The notes: a model not told the origin generated them from the sequence alone. Positions 46,182 through 55,638 are shown, counted from the first letter of the stretch. The stretch: DNA of 64,000 bases from JAXMAR01 sp046350295 (GCA_046350295.1 JAXMAR010000008.1:142076-206075), one strand, 5' to 3'. Numbers and translations: made by a program.

Positions 46182-46394
46182 TCAGGCGGCCTGCTGAAGC
46201 TCGATCGCAGTCGCATGAAGCAGCGACAGGATCACAAGCCGGTCTGACTCCGGATAGTACACGACCAGCCGCGCGCCAGCCAAGAACGCCACTTCCGGAT
46301 GGCGGATCACGTGTTTCTCACCGTTCGTCATGCGGATTTCGAACGGAACGAACGGTGCTCGGCGCAGAAGCTCTCGTATCGTCTCCACATTCAT
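46182..46394 (-). CDS. Small conserved-looking protein
   Basis: A 70-residue protein from ATG 46394 with AGGAG upstream. It reads RELLRRAPFVPFEIRMTNGEKHVIRHPEV and YYPESDRLVI, a compact alpha/beta fold that I have seen as a planctomycete hypothetical family. No function is known. Confidence 0.6.
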   Translation of the reverse strand: MNVETIRELLRRAPFVPFEIRMTNGEKHVIRHPEVAFLAGARLVVYYPESDRLVILSLLHATAIELQQAA

Positions 46395-46466
46395 TGGCGT
46401 CTCCTGAGCGCGGAAAATCATGATAACAGAATCGCGTACGCTTGCCAACCCGGCGGCAAGGCGGTG

Positions 46467-47375
46467 TCACACCACGAACTGCTCCAAGAACCGCTTGCTC
46501 TGCCGCAGCGACCGCTTGCGGTCCTCCAGCGATCCCTCGTAGGCCCGGTCTTCCACCTCGATGCAGACCGGCCCATCGTAGCCCGCGTCGGTGAGGGCGG
46601 AGAAGAGCGGCCCCCATTGCACGTCTCCCAGCCCCGGAATCTTCGGCGTGTGCCAGCCGAGACCCATGATGCCGTCGGCGTAGATACGGTCGCCGTCGAC
46701 GCGCGTATCCTTGGCATGGAAGTGGACGATCTTCTTGCCGAAGTCGCGCACCGCGCGCACGTGGTCGATGTGCTGCCAGACCAGGTGCGACGGATCGAAG
46801 TTCAGGCCGAAGTGCGGGCTGGGGATGGCGTCGAACATCGCCTGCCAGATCGCCGGCGTCGTCGCCAGGTTGGCGCCGCCCGGCCATTCGTCGTGGCTGA
46901 AGAGCATGGGGCAGTTCTCGATGCCCAGCGAGACGCCTTCGCGCTCCGCGTGCTCGACGATGCCGGGCCAGGTCTCCAGGAAGAGGGGCCAGTTCTCGGG
47001 GACCGATTTCTTCGGGTCTCGCCCGACGAAGGTGTTGACGGTCCGGACACCGAGCCGTGGCGCGGCGCTGACGACGCGCTTCAGATGTTCGATCACGCGG
47101 CTGCGATGCTCCGGATCCGGATGCAGCGGGTTCGGATAATAACCGAGACCGGAGATCACGACACCGGTCTTCTTCACCAGCTCCTGGACGGCGGCAATAC
47201 GCTTGTCGTCGAGGGTCGTGACATCGAGGTGGGTGACGCCGGCGTAGCGCCGATCCGCCTTCCCCGGCGGCCAGCACATGACCTCGACGCAGCCGAAGCC
47301 CTCGTCGGCGGCGAAGTGGAAGACCTCTTCGAGGGAGAAGTCGGGGAGGATGGCGCTGACGAAACCGAGACGCAT
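46467..47375 (-). CDS. Sugar phosphate isomerase/epimerase (xylose isomerase-like TIM barrel)
   Basis: A 302-residue protein. The metal-site residues of AP-endonuclease-2-type TIM barrels are visible: E in LGIENCP, H and D in NFDPSHLVW, H in VHFHAKDT and the final E in VCIEVED. Such enzymes isomerise or dehydrate ketoses, or act on myo-inositol derivatives. It precedes the RelE-type genes on the same strand but is not obviously linked. Confidence 0.83.
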   Translation of the reverse strand: MRLGFVSAILPDFSLEEVFHFAADEGFGCVEVMCWPPGKADRRYAGVTHLDVTTLDDKRIAAVQELVKKTGVVISGLGYYPNPLHPDPEHRSRVIEHLKRVVSAAPRLGVRTVNTFVGRDPKKSVPENWPLFLETWPGIVEHAEREGVSLGIENCPMLFSHDEWPGGANLATTPAIWQAMFDAIPSPHFGLNFDPSHLVWQHIDHVRAVRDFGKKIVHFHAKDTRVDGDRIYADGIMGLGWHTPKIPGLGDVQWGPLFSALTDAGYDGPVCIEVEDRAYEGSLEDRKRSLRQSKRFLEQFVV

Positions 47376-47420
47376 GGTTGGGGAAAAAGGTATGAGGTTT
47401 GGTTGAACGGTCTCTAGCCA

Positions 47421-47732
47421 TCACAGGCCGAAGTCGTCCAACCGTGCTTGCCAAACTGCAGGATTGCGGCGGTCGTCATAGACGGCCAAAACAGCGATTT
47501 GGTCGACATCCACCACATAGAGGAGCAGGTACGGAAATCGTGGGACGAGGACACGTCGCACTCCTGGGCGAATCTCTCTCCCGCTAAGCGGGATGGTCCG
47601 GACCTGCTTGACCGCTTCGTCGACGCAAAGCTCGAATTCTTGTCCCAGTCCTTTTCGCTTGCGCTCGTACCATCTCCTCGCCTCCGCGATGTCGGCTTCT
47701 GCATCGGGGGTGATGATGAGGGGCAAGCTCAT
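47421..47732 (-). CDS. RelE/ParE-type toxin
   Basis: A 103-residue toxin-like protein: ITPDAEADIAEARRWYERKRKGLGQEFELCVDEAV at the start and FPYLLLYVVDVDQIAVLAVYDDRRNP at the end are the RelE/ParE pattern. It would block translation or gyrase if released. It starts inside the upstream antitoxin gene with a 4-bp ATGA overlap, the usual coupled arrangement. Confidence 0.82.
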   Translation of the reverse strand: MSLPLIITPDAEADIAEARRWYERKRKGLGQEFELCVDEAVKQVRTIPLSGREIRPGVRRVLVPRFPYLLLYVVDVDQIAVLAVYDDRRNPAVWQARLDDFGL

Positions 47733-47956
47733 TGTTGTCCCTGCAAACGTGCTTTGACTTCCTCCCAGGAGGAACCGGCCTTGGGATCAGCCTTGTAGGC
47801 GGCAAGCCGGCGTTCCAGGTCCCTTTCTTGAGCTTCGGTCAGCTTGAGCTGGCCGGTGTCCTCCGCCGCGATGCTGTCCCAGATCTCCCCCATCAGACGA
47901 ATCCGTTCCGCGACGCTCATTTGATCAATACCAAGCGATTTCATCGTGGCTGACAT
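47729..47956 (-). CDS. Antitoxin of the addiction-module component family
   Basis: A 75-residue protein of the type paired with RelE-like toxins: MSVAERIRLMGEIWDSIAAE and a charged C-terminal helix (LTEAQERDLERRLAAYKADP). The ATG at 47956 has GGGAG 6 nt upstream; an in-frame ATG at 47944 is possible. It overlaps the toxin gene. Confidence 0.8.
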   Translation of the reverse strand: MSATMKSLGIDQMSVAERIRLMGEIWDSIAAEDTGQLKLTEAQERDLERRLAAYKADPKAGSSWEEVKARLQGQQ

Positions 47957-48010
47957 ATGTCACTCCCCATGTTCCGAGCATGCTTCTTTCTGGTTGGAAC
48001 CAGCCATGGG

Positions 48011-49175
48011 TCAATCGAGCCAGGAAAATGGATACTTCGGATCATCCATCGTCAACGCCGCGCGCGTCAGATGCAAGGGTTTTTCGGTGTCGACCATGAC
48101 GGCCAGCTCATCGGTGGCGGTCATGTCGCGGCTGGCGACGATGGTGCCGGGGTGGGGGCCGTGCGGGATGCCGCGCGGGTGGAGCGTGAACGAGGATTCC
48201 TCGACGCCGCGGCGGCTGCCGAAGCGGCCGCGGACGTAGTAGAGCACCTCGTCCGCCTGCACGTTGGAGTGGGCGTACGGCACCTTGATCGCCTGCGGGT
48301 GGTAGTCGAGCATGCGCGGGGCGAAGGTGCAGACCACGAAGCCGGGCGCCTCGAACGTCTGCTGCACCGGCGGCGGCTGGTGCACCTTGCCGGTCACCGG
48401 CTCGAAATCGTCGGCGTTGAACGTGAAGGGATAGACGAAGCCGTCCCAGCCGACGACGTCGAACGGATGGGACGCCATGATATAGCGCGTCAGCTTGGAG
48501 CCGTGCTTGACCAGGACCGGGATGTCGCGCTCTTCGTCGAGGGCCAGGACATCGCTGGGGCCATGGAAGTCGCGCTCGTAGTACGGGGCGCCGAGACGGA
48601 GCTGACCTTCGGGGTTCAGATAGCGTGGCGGGACGGTGAGGTAGCCGGTCGACTCGATGACGAGCAGGTCCGGCTGAATCTCGGGATCGAAGTCGAGGCG
48701 ATAGGTCGTGCAGCGCGGAATGACGACGTAGTCGTAGGGATCGAACTCGAGCGGGCCGTACTGTGTGTGCAGCGTGCCCTTGCCGCGGTGCACGAAGATC
48801 ACCTCGTCGCACTCGGCGTTGCGATAGGTTCCGCCTGCGGCTTGGTCGGCCGGCAGCGCATCATCACGACGTCGGCGTTGCCCATGATCGCGACGCGGCC
48901 TGTGATCGGTTCGCCGGCGGCGAACGCTCTTTGGTCTTGATGTGATGGTGCCGCGAATGGCTCGCCGACGATGTCGAGAATGCTCTCGCCGGCCGGCTCG
49001 ATGTTCCTGACGCCGTCGGCGGCAGGGTGATAGACGATGCTATAGGCCCGGCCGAAGCCGGCGAGGGTGACGACCTCTTCGTAGTAGATGCCCTCGTTCT
49101 TGTAGCCGGGGGCGTTGGGGAACGCGATATGGCGGCTTGGGGGGAGGACGCGCCGCGTTGGAGGTAGTGTGGCAT
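48011..49175 (-). pseudogene. hmgA: Homogentisate 1,2-dioxygenase, frame broken twice
   Basis: Opens the ring of homogentisate in tyrosine and phenylalanine degradation. The protein pieces are clearly HmgA: from ATG 49175 (MPHYLQRG), then after a frame change near 49140 RHIAFPNAPGYKNEGIYYEEVVTLAGFGRAYSIVYH in another frame, then after a second change near 48842 AGGTYRNAECDEVIFVHRGKGTLHTQYG and PLEFDPYDYVVIPR to the stop. Each change is explained by one missing base in a C run (near 48842) and one missing base near 49140. Apart from that the gene is complete. With HPPD and the phenylalanine hydroxylase downstream on the same strand it forms an aromatic catabolic set. Confidence 0.82.
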
Positions 49176-49184
49176 GGGAGACCC

Positions 49185-49601
49185 TCATTTGGTCCAGTCT
49201 TCCGCCCTGAGAGACTTGAAAAGTCGAAAGTCGCGCAGGTTCCGGGTTACGAGCAAGGCATGCTGCGACACGACGCTGGCGGCGATGAGCAGGTCGGCCC
49301 GGCCAATCTTCTTCGCGCCTTTCTCCTTCTTCAATTGAAAGAAGATATCGATCGCTCGCGCATCCAGGTAGGCGATGTCAAAGAGAGCGAGATCCTGCTC
49401 CGCATCGACAAGGCGTGCCTGGGCGTGAAGGAATCTGTCTTGCGTATCCGCCTTCAGGACCCTGTCGAAATGTCCTTGCAAGACCTCGATCTTCGTAACA
49501 ATGGTAATCGCGACCCGTTCTCCGCAATCGAGAATGCGACGCGTCAGCACGTCGTCGCCGCGCAGAAAGTGATTCAAAACGTTCGTGTCGAGAACGATCA
49601 T
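49185..49601 (-). CDS. PIN-domain ribonuclease (VapC-like toxin)
   Basis: A 138-residue protein beginning MIVLDTNVLNHFLRG with the PIN motif (D5 conserved), then EVLQGHF, and GRADLLIAASVV and TRNLRDFRLF, which carry the further acidic residues of the metal site. It probably cleaves RNA. It overlaps the HTH gene upstream by 4 bp (ATGA) and lies between the HPPD and HmgA genes. Confidence 0.85.
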   Translation of the reverse strand: MIVLDTNVLNHFLRGDDVLTRRILDCGERVAITIVTKIEVLQGHFDRVLKADTQDRFLHAQARLVDAEQDLALFDIAYLDARAIDIFFQLKKEKGAKKIGRADLLIAASVVSQHALLVTRNLRDFRLFKSLRAEDWTK

Positions 49602-49915
49602 AGCGCGTCCCGAAGGCGCCGTTCCTTTGCCGCGCGGTCGATCTCGTCCAGTAGTTCGTCCCCCTTGTACTTGCCGGCTAACCGGCGAAGCTTCGCCTTC
49701 TGATCATCTCCAACGCGCAACCAATCCAGCAGCGCGGAGCGAGAGAACCGGAATTCACCTGCGATCAAGCGGCAAGGGATACGGTCGGTCTTCGCGAGTT
49801 GCTCCAGGGCGGCGTCTCCAACACGCAAAAGACGAGCCGCCTCCGACAACGTGAGAACTTCGCCGACAATCGCGCCGTTCCTTGTCGCAGCCTGTTTTCC
49901 CTGCTTTGCCTTCAT
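49598..49915 (-). CDS. Helix-turn-helix (excisionase-like) antitoxin candidate
   Basis: About 105 residues from ATG 49915, with GGAGG upstream. The middle is a MerR/excisionase-type helix-turn-helix: LTLSEAARLLRVGDAALEQLAKTDRIPCRLIAGEFRFSRSALLDWL, preceded by a basic N-terminus. This is how many PIN partner antitoxins look. It overlaps the PIN gene by 4 bp. Confidence 0.75.
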   Translation of the reverse strand: MKAKQGKQAATRNGAIVGEVLTLSEAARLLRVGDAALEQLAKTDRIPCRLIAGEFRFSRSALLDWLRVGDDQKAKLRRLAGKYKGDELLDEIDRAAKERRLRDAL

Positions 49916-49951
49916 CGTCCGGGCCTCCCTCGACTTACGCATTGTATCCGC

Positions 49952-51058
49952 TCACAGCGTCCCGCGCCGCGCCTGCTCGCGCTCGATCGCCTCGAACAGC
50001 GCCTTGAAGTTCCCCTTGCCGAAGCTGCGGCTGCCGCGGCGCTGGATGATCTCGAAGAACAGCGTCGGCCGGTCGGCGACGGGCTTCGTGAAAATCTGCA
50101 GCATGTAACCTTCGTCGTCCTTGTCGACCAGGATACCCAGCTCGGCCAGCTCCTCCAGCGGCTCCTTGATGGGGCCGACGCGCTCGGGCAATGCGTCGTA
50201 ATACGACTTGGGCACGCGCAGGAAGGAGACGTCGTTGGCCCGCATCGCCCGCACCGAATCGATGATGTCGTCCGTTATCATCGCGATGTGCTGCACGCCG
50301 GGGCCGCCGTAGAACTGCAGGTACTCCTCGATCTGGCTGCGGCGTTTCCCCTGAGCCGGCTCGTTGATCGGGAACTTGATCCGGCCCGTGCCGTTTTGCA
50401 CGACCTTGGACATGAGGGCGGAGTATTCGGTGCTGATGTCCTTGTCGTCGAAGTGAACGAGCTGATGGAAGCCGAGCACGTTCTGGTAGAACTGCACCCA
50501 TTCGTTCATCTTGCCTTCCTCGACGTTGCCGACGATGTGGTCGATCGCCTTGAGGCCGACGTGGTGGAACGTGGTCGGGCTATACCGGTCCGGGTCGATG
50601 GGCAGAAAGCCGGGGGCAAAAACGCCGCGGTAGCGATCGCGGTTGACGAAGGTGTGCGTCGTGTCGCCGTAGGCGTGGATCGTCGCGCACTCGTAGACGC
50701 CGAAGTCGTCTTCCAACGCACAAGGCTCGCTCACCGGCTTGGCCCCGCGCTGGACCGCCGTCTCGAAGCTGCCGCGCACGTCGGCGACTTCCAAGGCGAT
50801 GTCCTGCACGCCGTCCCCGTGCTGCAGGAGGCGCCGGCTCTCGGGATGCTGTCCGGAAAGGGGCGAGATGAGGACGAAAGTAATGTGCCCTTGCCGCAGC
50901 ACGTAACCCGCCTCATGCTTCTGCCGGGTCTCCAACCCGGCATAGGCGATAACGTCGAAGCCGAAAGCGTTGCGGTAAAAATACGCCGACTGCCGGGCGT
51001 TGCCGACGAAGAAGCGAACATGATCGATGCGGCGTAGAGGGAGGATATCCTGCGGCAT
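49952..51058 (-). CDS. hppD: 4-hydroxyphenylpyruvate dioxygenase
   Basis: Fe(II)-dependent enzyme that turns 4-hydroxyphenylpyruvate into homogentisate, the substrate of the neighbouring HmgA. The 368-residue protein is intact. The iron ligands are visible: H in TTFHHVGLKAIDH, H in VQHIAMITDD and E in LFFEIIQRRG. It precedes the PIN/HTH pair and HmgA on the same strand. Confidence 0.93.
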   Translation of the reverse strand: MPQDILPLRRIDHVRFFVGNARQSAYFYRNAFGFDVIAYAGLETRQKHEAGYVLRQGHITFVLISPLSGQHPESRRLLQHGDGVQDIALEVADVRGSFETAVQRGAKPVSEPCALEDDFGVYECATIHAYGDTTHTFVNRDRYRGVFAPGFLPIDPDRYSPTTFHHVGLKAIDHIVGNVEEGKMNEWVQFYQNVLGFHQLVHFDDKDISTEYSALMSKVVQNGTGRIKFPINEPAQGKRRSQIEEYLQFYGGPGVQHIAMITDDIIDSVRAMRANDVSFLRVPKSYYDALPERVGPIKEPLEELAELGILVDKDDEGYMLQIFTKPVADRPTLFFEIIQRRGSRSFGKGNFKALFEAIEREQARRGTL

Positions 51059-51103
51059 ATTCTGCGGCTCCGTTTCTGCCAGATGTCTGAGGGCGCGGAA
51101 GGC

Positions 51104-51256
51104 GAATCTTGATTACGATTTGGATTAGGAGTAAGATTATGATTAAGATTAGGATTAAGATTAGGATCCAGGGGCCTTTCGATCATAATATTAATCCTCA
51201 TCTTAATCGTAATCTTAATCCTAATCTTAATGCTAATCGTTTCCAGCCTAATCGAT
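51104..51256. repeat. AT-rich inverted array of GATTAA-type hexamers
   Basis: The left half (about 51104-51169) reads GATTACGATTTGGATTAGGAGTAAG and on, a degenerate run of six-base GATTAR words. The right half (about 51190-51256) is the reverse-complement style, with TAATCN words. The spacer holds AGGGGCC. The block is strikingly AT-rich in a GC-rich genome, and forms one large imperfect hairpin. It lies between the HPPD gene start and the phenylalanine hydroxylase stop. Confidence 0.8.
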
Positions 51257-52147
51257 TCTCTGTAGCACAGGTATCCCAAATCGTCGCACCAGCGCCTCCA
51301 ACTCCCGTCTCAGGAATTGATACGACGGCGCGATGAACAGGTGGTCCTGCATCCGCGAGGGATCGTAGTCCGTCTTGATGACCAGGTCCGTCACGAATGG
51401 CTCGCGCTTCACTTCGGGCGACTCGATCGAATACGGGATTTCCCCCGTCGAGGAGAGGATGCCCGCGCCGAATACCTTCGTCTTCCCCTCCTCCTCGATC
51501 AGGCCGAACTCGATGCTGAACCAGCTGAAGCGTTTGAGGGCCAGAACCTGGTCGCCTTTCGTCGTCGTGGCCACGGCCTTGCCGATGAGGGTCAATAGCT
51601 CGGCGCCAGTCCTGGTTCATCAAGGGAGCGGCACGTGGCCGAGGCGATCGTGGATCATGTCCGGCTCGGGGTGAACTCGGGGTGCGAGCCGTGGCGGATG
51701 AACTGCGTGACCGGAAAGCCGCGGCTGGGCAATGTACTCGTAAAAAGTGCGGTAGGGCAGAGCGCGCCGGCCGGGACCAGGTGCATGTTGGTTTCCCGGC
51801 GGACGCGGCTCGCTCAAATGTCGAGGCCAGGATGTGGTCGCGGGTGATGGCCAGGCGGCGTTTGGCGTCGGTGGATGCGGCAGGCGTGCTCGATGTGCAG
51901 TCGTCCAGCTTGAAGTCACCTCGCGCCCGGATGCCGTCTCCTCAGGGGTGTACTCGATGAGCGGCGGTCCGAGCGATTCCAGGCGATGCTTGCGGCAAAG
52001 CGCGAACAACTCCTTGCGCCGCCGGATATACCCCTCGTCCCCCAGGCCGGGATGCCCCGGCTCAAGCTCCAGGTCCGTCACGTCCGGGGGCGTCACCATG
52101 ATCTCGGGATCAATCGGCGCCCCATATTCGACCAGCGTCTCACGCAT
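51248..52147 (-). pseudogene. phhA: Phenylalanine/aromatic amino acid 4-hydroxylase, frame broken several times
   Basis: Biopterin-dependent enzyme turning phenylalanine into tyrosine, upstream of the HPPD route. The N-terminal piece starts at 52147 (MRETLVEYGAPID) and is readable to LIEYTPEE. Then 51600-51960 is scrambled by several indels; fragments such as ALPYRTFYEYIAQPR and the iron site MIHDRLGHVP (two His as in HxxxxH) appear in one frame. The C-terminal piece (MTLIGKAVATTTKG to the stop at 51248) is in frame with WFSIEFGLIEEEG, a normal ending. The gene is thus probably intact in reality and damaged in this sequence. Confidence 0.75.
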
Positions 52148-52320
52148 GCACGCCTCCCCTGTCCGTTATGTCCTTATTTCGACGGGAGATTAGCTCCTCT
52201 AATAGTTTACCGGACGAAAGCAACGGGGCCAAGCCAAGTGTCGCCGAGGGGTGCTGCACGCGAAATCACAAGCGCACGGATCGGAGATCTTGGCGCCTGG
52301 GCGCTCGCTTGTTGCAGCTG

Positions 52321-53941
52321 TTATCCGAACCAGGGAGGCATTTCGCCTGCCGGGGGCAGCTTGACGACATGCAGGGAATGGATTTTCTCGTGCGCTCGCA
52401 CTTCGCGCAGCGCCTCTTCCGGCGGCGGGCTGTCGAGGTTCAGTACCGCGATCGCTTCGCCGCCGGCTTGCTGCCGGCCGACGTTCATCTGGGCGATGTT
52501 CACCTGGTTCTTGCCGAAGATCGTGCCGATGAAGCCGATGAGGCCGGGGACATCGCGGTGGGTGAAGATGAGGAGGACGCCGTCGAGATAGGCTTCGAGG
52601 TGATAGGGGCCGAGCTGGGTGATACGCAGGAACTGGTTGCCGAAGAGCGTGCCGGAGGCGACGTAGCTCCCCTTGTCGGTGAAGACCTCGGTCTTGACGA
52701 GCGAGGCGAAATCTCCCTTCTTGGGCTGGAGGTGCTCGGCGATCTCGATGCCGCGCTCCCGCGCCAGTAGCTCGGCGTTGACGATGTTGACGTTCTGATC
52801 GAGCGCCGCCTCCAAGAGGCCGGCGGCGAACGCGGCGCTGATGAGCTTGGTGCTGCGGCGGGCGACCTCGCCCCGATAGCTCAACTCGGCCTTGCGAATC
52901 GCGCCCTGCGCCATCTGGGCGTGTAAGAGGCCGAGGCGGCGGGCCAGGTCGATGTACAACTTCAGTTCCTGCAACTCGGTGCGATCGACCGGGGCGACGT
53001 TGACCGCGAAGCCGATGGCGCCCTTCGTCAGGTAATCGATGAGGAGCTGCGCCGCTTCGAGCGCGACCGACTCCTGCGCCTCGACGGTGGACGCTCCCAG
53101 GTGCGGCGTCACGACGACGTTCGGCATCTTCAAGAGCGGGTGATCGGCGGGCGGCGGCTCCTGCACGAAGACGTCGAGCGCCGCGCCGGCGATGTGGCCG
53201 GACTTCAAAGCGTCGGCGAGGGCGGCTTCGTCGATGATGCCGCCGCGGGCGCAGTTGATGACGCGAGCGCCCTTCTTCATCGCCGCCAGCTCCCTGGCGC
53301 CGATCAGGCCCGTGGTTTCAGGAGTCAGCGGCGTGTGGACCGTAAGGAAGTCGACGCGCGGCAGGAGGGATTTCAGATCGGCGGTCGCCTCGATGCCGAG
53401 CTGGGCGGCACGATCGGGGGAGAGGAACGGGTCGAAGCCGAGCACCTTCATGTCCAGCCCGGCGGCGCGGCGCGCGACCTCGCGGCCGATGCGGCCCAGG
53501 CCGATGACGCCGAGCGTCTTGCCGGCGAGCTGGGTGCCGACGAACTTGTTGCGTTCCCATTTGCCCGCGTGCAGGCTGGCGTCGGCAAACGGAGTATGCC
53601 GGGCAAGGGCCATGAGGAGGGTGACGGTCTGCTCCGCGGTGCTGACGGTGTTGCCCCCCGGCGTGTTCATGACGATGATGCCGCGGCGGGTGGCGGCGGC
53701 GACGTCGATGTTGTCGACGCCGACGCCGGCGCGGACGATGGCGCGGAGCTTGCCGGGGTTTTCGAGAAGGTCCGCGCTGACCTTGGTGCCAGGAGCGAAC
53801 GACCATACCGTCCGCCGCCTGGATGGCGGCTTGCAGGTCGGCGCCCTTGAGGCCGGGGCGGTTATCGAGTTCGAGCCCGGCGGCCTGGAGCATGTCGAGG
53901 CCGCCCTGTTCGAGCTTGTCGCTGATGAAAACGCGTGGCAT
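52321..53941 (-). pseudogene. serA: D-3-phosphoglycerate dehydrogenase, one frameshift
   Basis: First step of serine synthesis. The N-terminal piece (MPRVFISDKLEQGG, from 53941) runs to AADGMVVRS, then one extra base near 53788 puts the rest in another frame. From there it is intact: NAD-binding GLGRIGREVARRA, the GG(R)GGIIDEAAL catalytic region, ALDVFVQEPP, then an ASB-type domain and an ACT-like C-terminal domain (FTHRDVPGLIGFIGTIFG). Architecture is that of the long bacterial SerA with allosteric domains. The class V aminotransferase lies upstream on the same strand. Confidence 0.85.
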
Positions 53942-53960
53942 GGGTCCTTCCTTGAAAAGG

Positions 53961-54215
53961 CTAGCCGACGAAACGAACGTTCAAAACCTCAACGTATCGG
54001 TCATCGACTTTGACGATGAAATCGACTTCGAGTGGCTCGATGCCGAGCGTCCGAAACGAGCCGAAATCAACGCCTACCGCATCCGGCGATACGCGAAGAA
54101 GGCGGTCGATGTAGTTGGAGGCGTCGGCCACGGCCTGCGCGTCAGGCGCTACAAGCCAGATTTGAGCCAATTCGTCCAGAGCCGTTGGGCGGTAGGCGAC
54201 GGTGAAGTGGGGCAC
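53961..54215 (-). CDS. RelE/ParE-like toxin candidate
   Basis: An 84-residue protein from a GTG start at 54215 (VPHFTVAYRPTALDELAQIWLVAPDAQ). The residues, length and the final strand (VKVDDRYVEVLNVRFVG) are like planctomycete ParE/RelE relatives. The GTG follows the upstream gene's stop (TAA at 54220-54222) by 4 bp. Family assignment is by resemblance. Confidence 0.6.
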   Translation of the reverse strand: MPHFTVAYRPTALDELAQIWLVAPDAQAVADASNYIDRLLRVSPDAVGVDFGSFRTLGIEPLEVDFIVKVDDRYVEVLNVRFVG

Positions 54216-54219
54216 GTTC

Positions 54220-54480
54220 TTACGCCATTTCGGCGAGCTTTTTCCGCAGGATTTCCTTGCGTGGCTCGTCAGGAGTAATGGAGAGAAGATGTTCGTAGAC
54301 TTCCTTGAGGGAATAGAGCTTTTTCGGATCCCCCATCGGCAGAGACACGCTCTCCGTCTTGTTCCCTCGAGCGGGAGCGAAATGGCCAAGAAGTCTCCCC
54401 TGAGGGTCGCGGATCTCGGCAGTAGACTTCACCTGACTGAGAAAAGTTACGATTTCCGGGCTAGCGACGACTGGGGCCAT
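54220..54480 (-). CDS. Small partner (putative antitoxin) of the ParE-like gene
   Basis: An 86-residue protein: MAPVVASPEIVTFLSQVKSTAEIRDPQGRLLGHFAP, with a charged C-terminal helix (KEVYEHLLSITPDEPRKEILRKKLAEMA). It resembles small regulators that accompany ParE-like proteins. It precedes the toxin candidate directly and both are on the minus strand. Confidence 0.55.
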   Translation of the reverse strand: MAPVVASPEIVTFLSQVKSTAEIRDPQGRLLGHFAPARGNKTESVSLPMGDPKKLYSLKEVYEHLLSITPDEPRKEILRKKLAEMA

Positions 54481-54501
54481 ATCTCACCTCGTTTCCCATA
54501 T

Positions 54502-55638
54502 TCATTTCGCGGCAAACACGCGCTGGGCGGCCGCCACTCCTTTACCAATATCCACCTTCTGCCCCAGCTCCTGCAAGGCCAGCTCGACGCCGCTGATGGC
54601 GGCGAGGATGTCGAACATGTCGATGTAACCCATGTGAGCCAGGCGAATGATCTTCCCCTTCAGCGTGTCCTGGCCGTTGGCGAGCTTGAGGCCGTACTTC
54701 TTTTCCAGGACGTTGAGGATGTTGGTGCTGTCGACGCCGTCCGGGCTTTTGACGACGGTGAGGGCCGTGTTGGGGCGGACGGGGAACAGCTCCAGGCCGA
54801 TCGCCTGGAAGCCGGCGCGAGCGGCTTCCGCGTAACGCTGCTGGCGAACGAAGATGTTCTCCATCCCCTCGGCCAGGATCTTTTTGAGGCTGACGCGCAT
54901 GGCGCGGATGAGCGTGTGGGCGGGGGTGTAGGGGGTATCGTTCGTCTCCAGGTTCTTGCGCGCCTTCTTGAGATCGAAGTAAAAGGTGCGCGGCGTGGCG
55001 TTGGCGTCGATCGCTTTCCAACCCTTGTCGTTGACGGAGAGGAACGCCAGGCCGGGGGGCATCATCAACGCCTTCTGCGAGCCGGTGCAGCAGATGTCAA
55101 TGTTCCAGGCGTCGGTGCGGCATTCCATCGCGCCCAATCCGCTGACGGCGTCGACGATGAGGATCTGCGGCGTCGGAGCGACGATCTTACCAAAGGCGGC
55201 GATGTCGTGGCCGATGCCGGTCGATGTCTCGCTCAACGTCGTGCAGACGGCGACCGCGTCCGGATGGTCCGCCAGCGCTTTCTGCAACTGCTCCGGCTGC
55301 ACCACCTGCCCGTACGGCACGGTAACGCTTACCGCCTCGATGCCGTATGCCTTGGCGATGCTCTTCCAGCGCTCGCCGAACCGCCCGGCGATGAGGCAGA
55401 TGATCTTCTTCCCCTGCGGCACGGCGTTGACGAGCGCCGCTTCGAGCGCCCCGGTGCCCGAGCTGGTGAGCGGCAGGATCGGGTTCTTGGTGAGGAAGAC
55501 CTGCTGCAAATCCTTGAGGACTTCCCCCAGAATCTGGCGGAACTCGGCGCTGCGATGGAAAAAGACCGGCTTCGCCATCTCCAGCAGCGTTTCTTCGGGA
55601 ACGGGCGTGGGGCCGGGGGTGAGCAAGCGGAACTTCAT
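54502..55638 (-). CDS. Class V aminotransferase (serine/alanine-glyoxylate type)
   Basis: PLP-dependent aminotransferase of 378 residues. N-terminus MKFRLLTPGPTPVPEETL is typical of alanine-glyoxylate/serine-pyruvate aminotransferases. The PLP lysine is in TGSQKALMMPPG (near residue 194). SSGTGALEAA and VDAVSGLGAME are the phosphate- and cofactor-binding regions. Lying next to serA it may be used in serine metabolism; this is inference. It is divergent from the topoisomerase gene. Confidence 0.87.
   Translation of the reverse strand: MKFRLLTPGPTPVPEETLLEMAKPVFFHRSAEFRQILGEVLKDLQQVFLTKNPILPLTSSGTGALEAALVNAVPQGKKIICLIAGRFGERWKSIAKAYGIEAVSVTVPYGQVVQPEQLQKALADHPDAVAVCTTLSETSTGIGHDIAAFGKIVAPTPQILIVDAVSGLGAMECRTDAWNIDICCTGSQKALMMPPGLAFLSVNDKGWKAIDANATPRTFYFDLKKARKNLETNDTPYTPAHTLIRAMRVSLKKILAEGMENIFVRQQRYAEAARAGFQAIGLELFPVRPNTALTVVKSPDGVDSTNILNVLEKKYGLKLANGQDTLKGKIIRLAHMGYIDMFDILAAISGVELALQELGQKVDIGKGVAAAQRVFAAK

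Noticed and set aside
51104..51256. A CRISPR array or coding repeat (reads as IRIKITIKMR-like peptide)
   Set aside because: The words are only six bases, drift in sequence and lie in inverted halves with no unique spacers; the peptide reading is an artefact.
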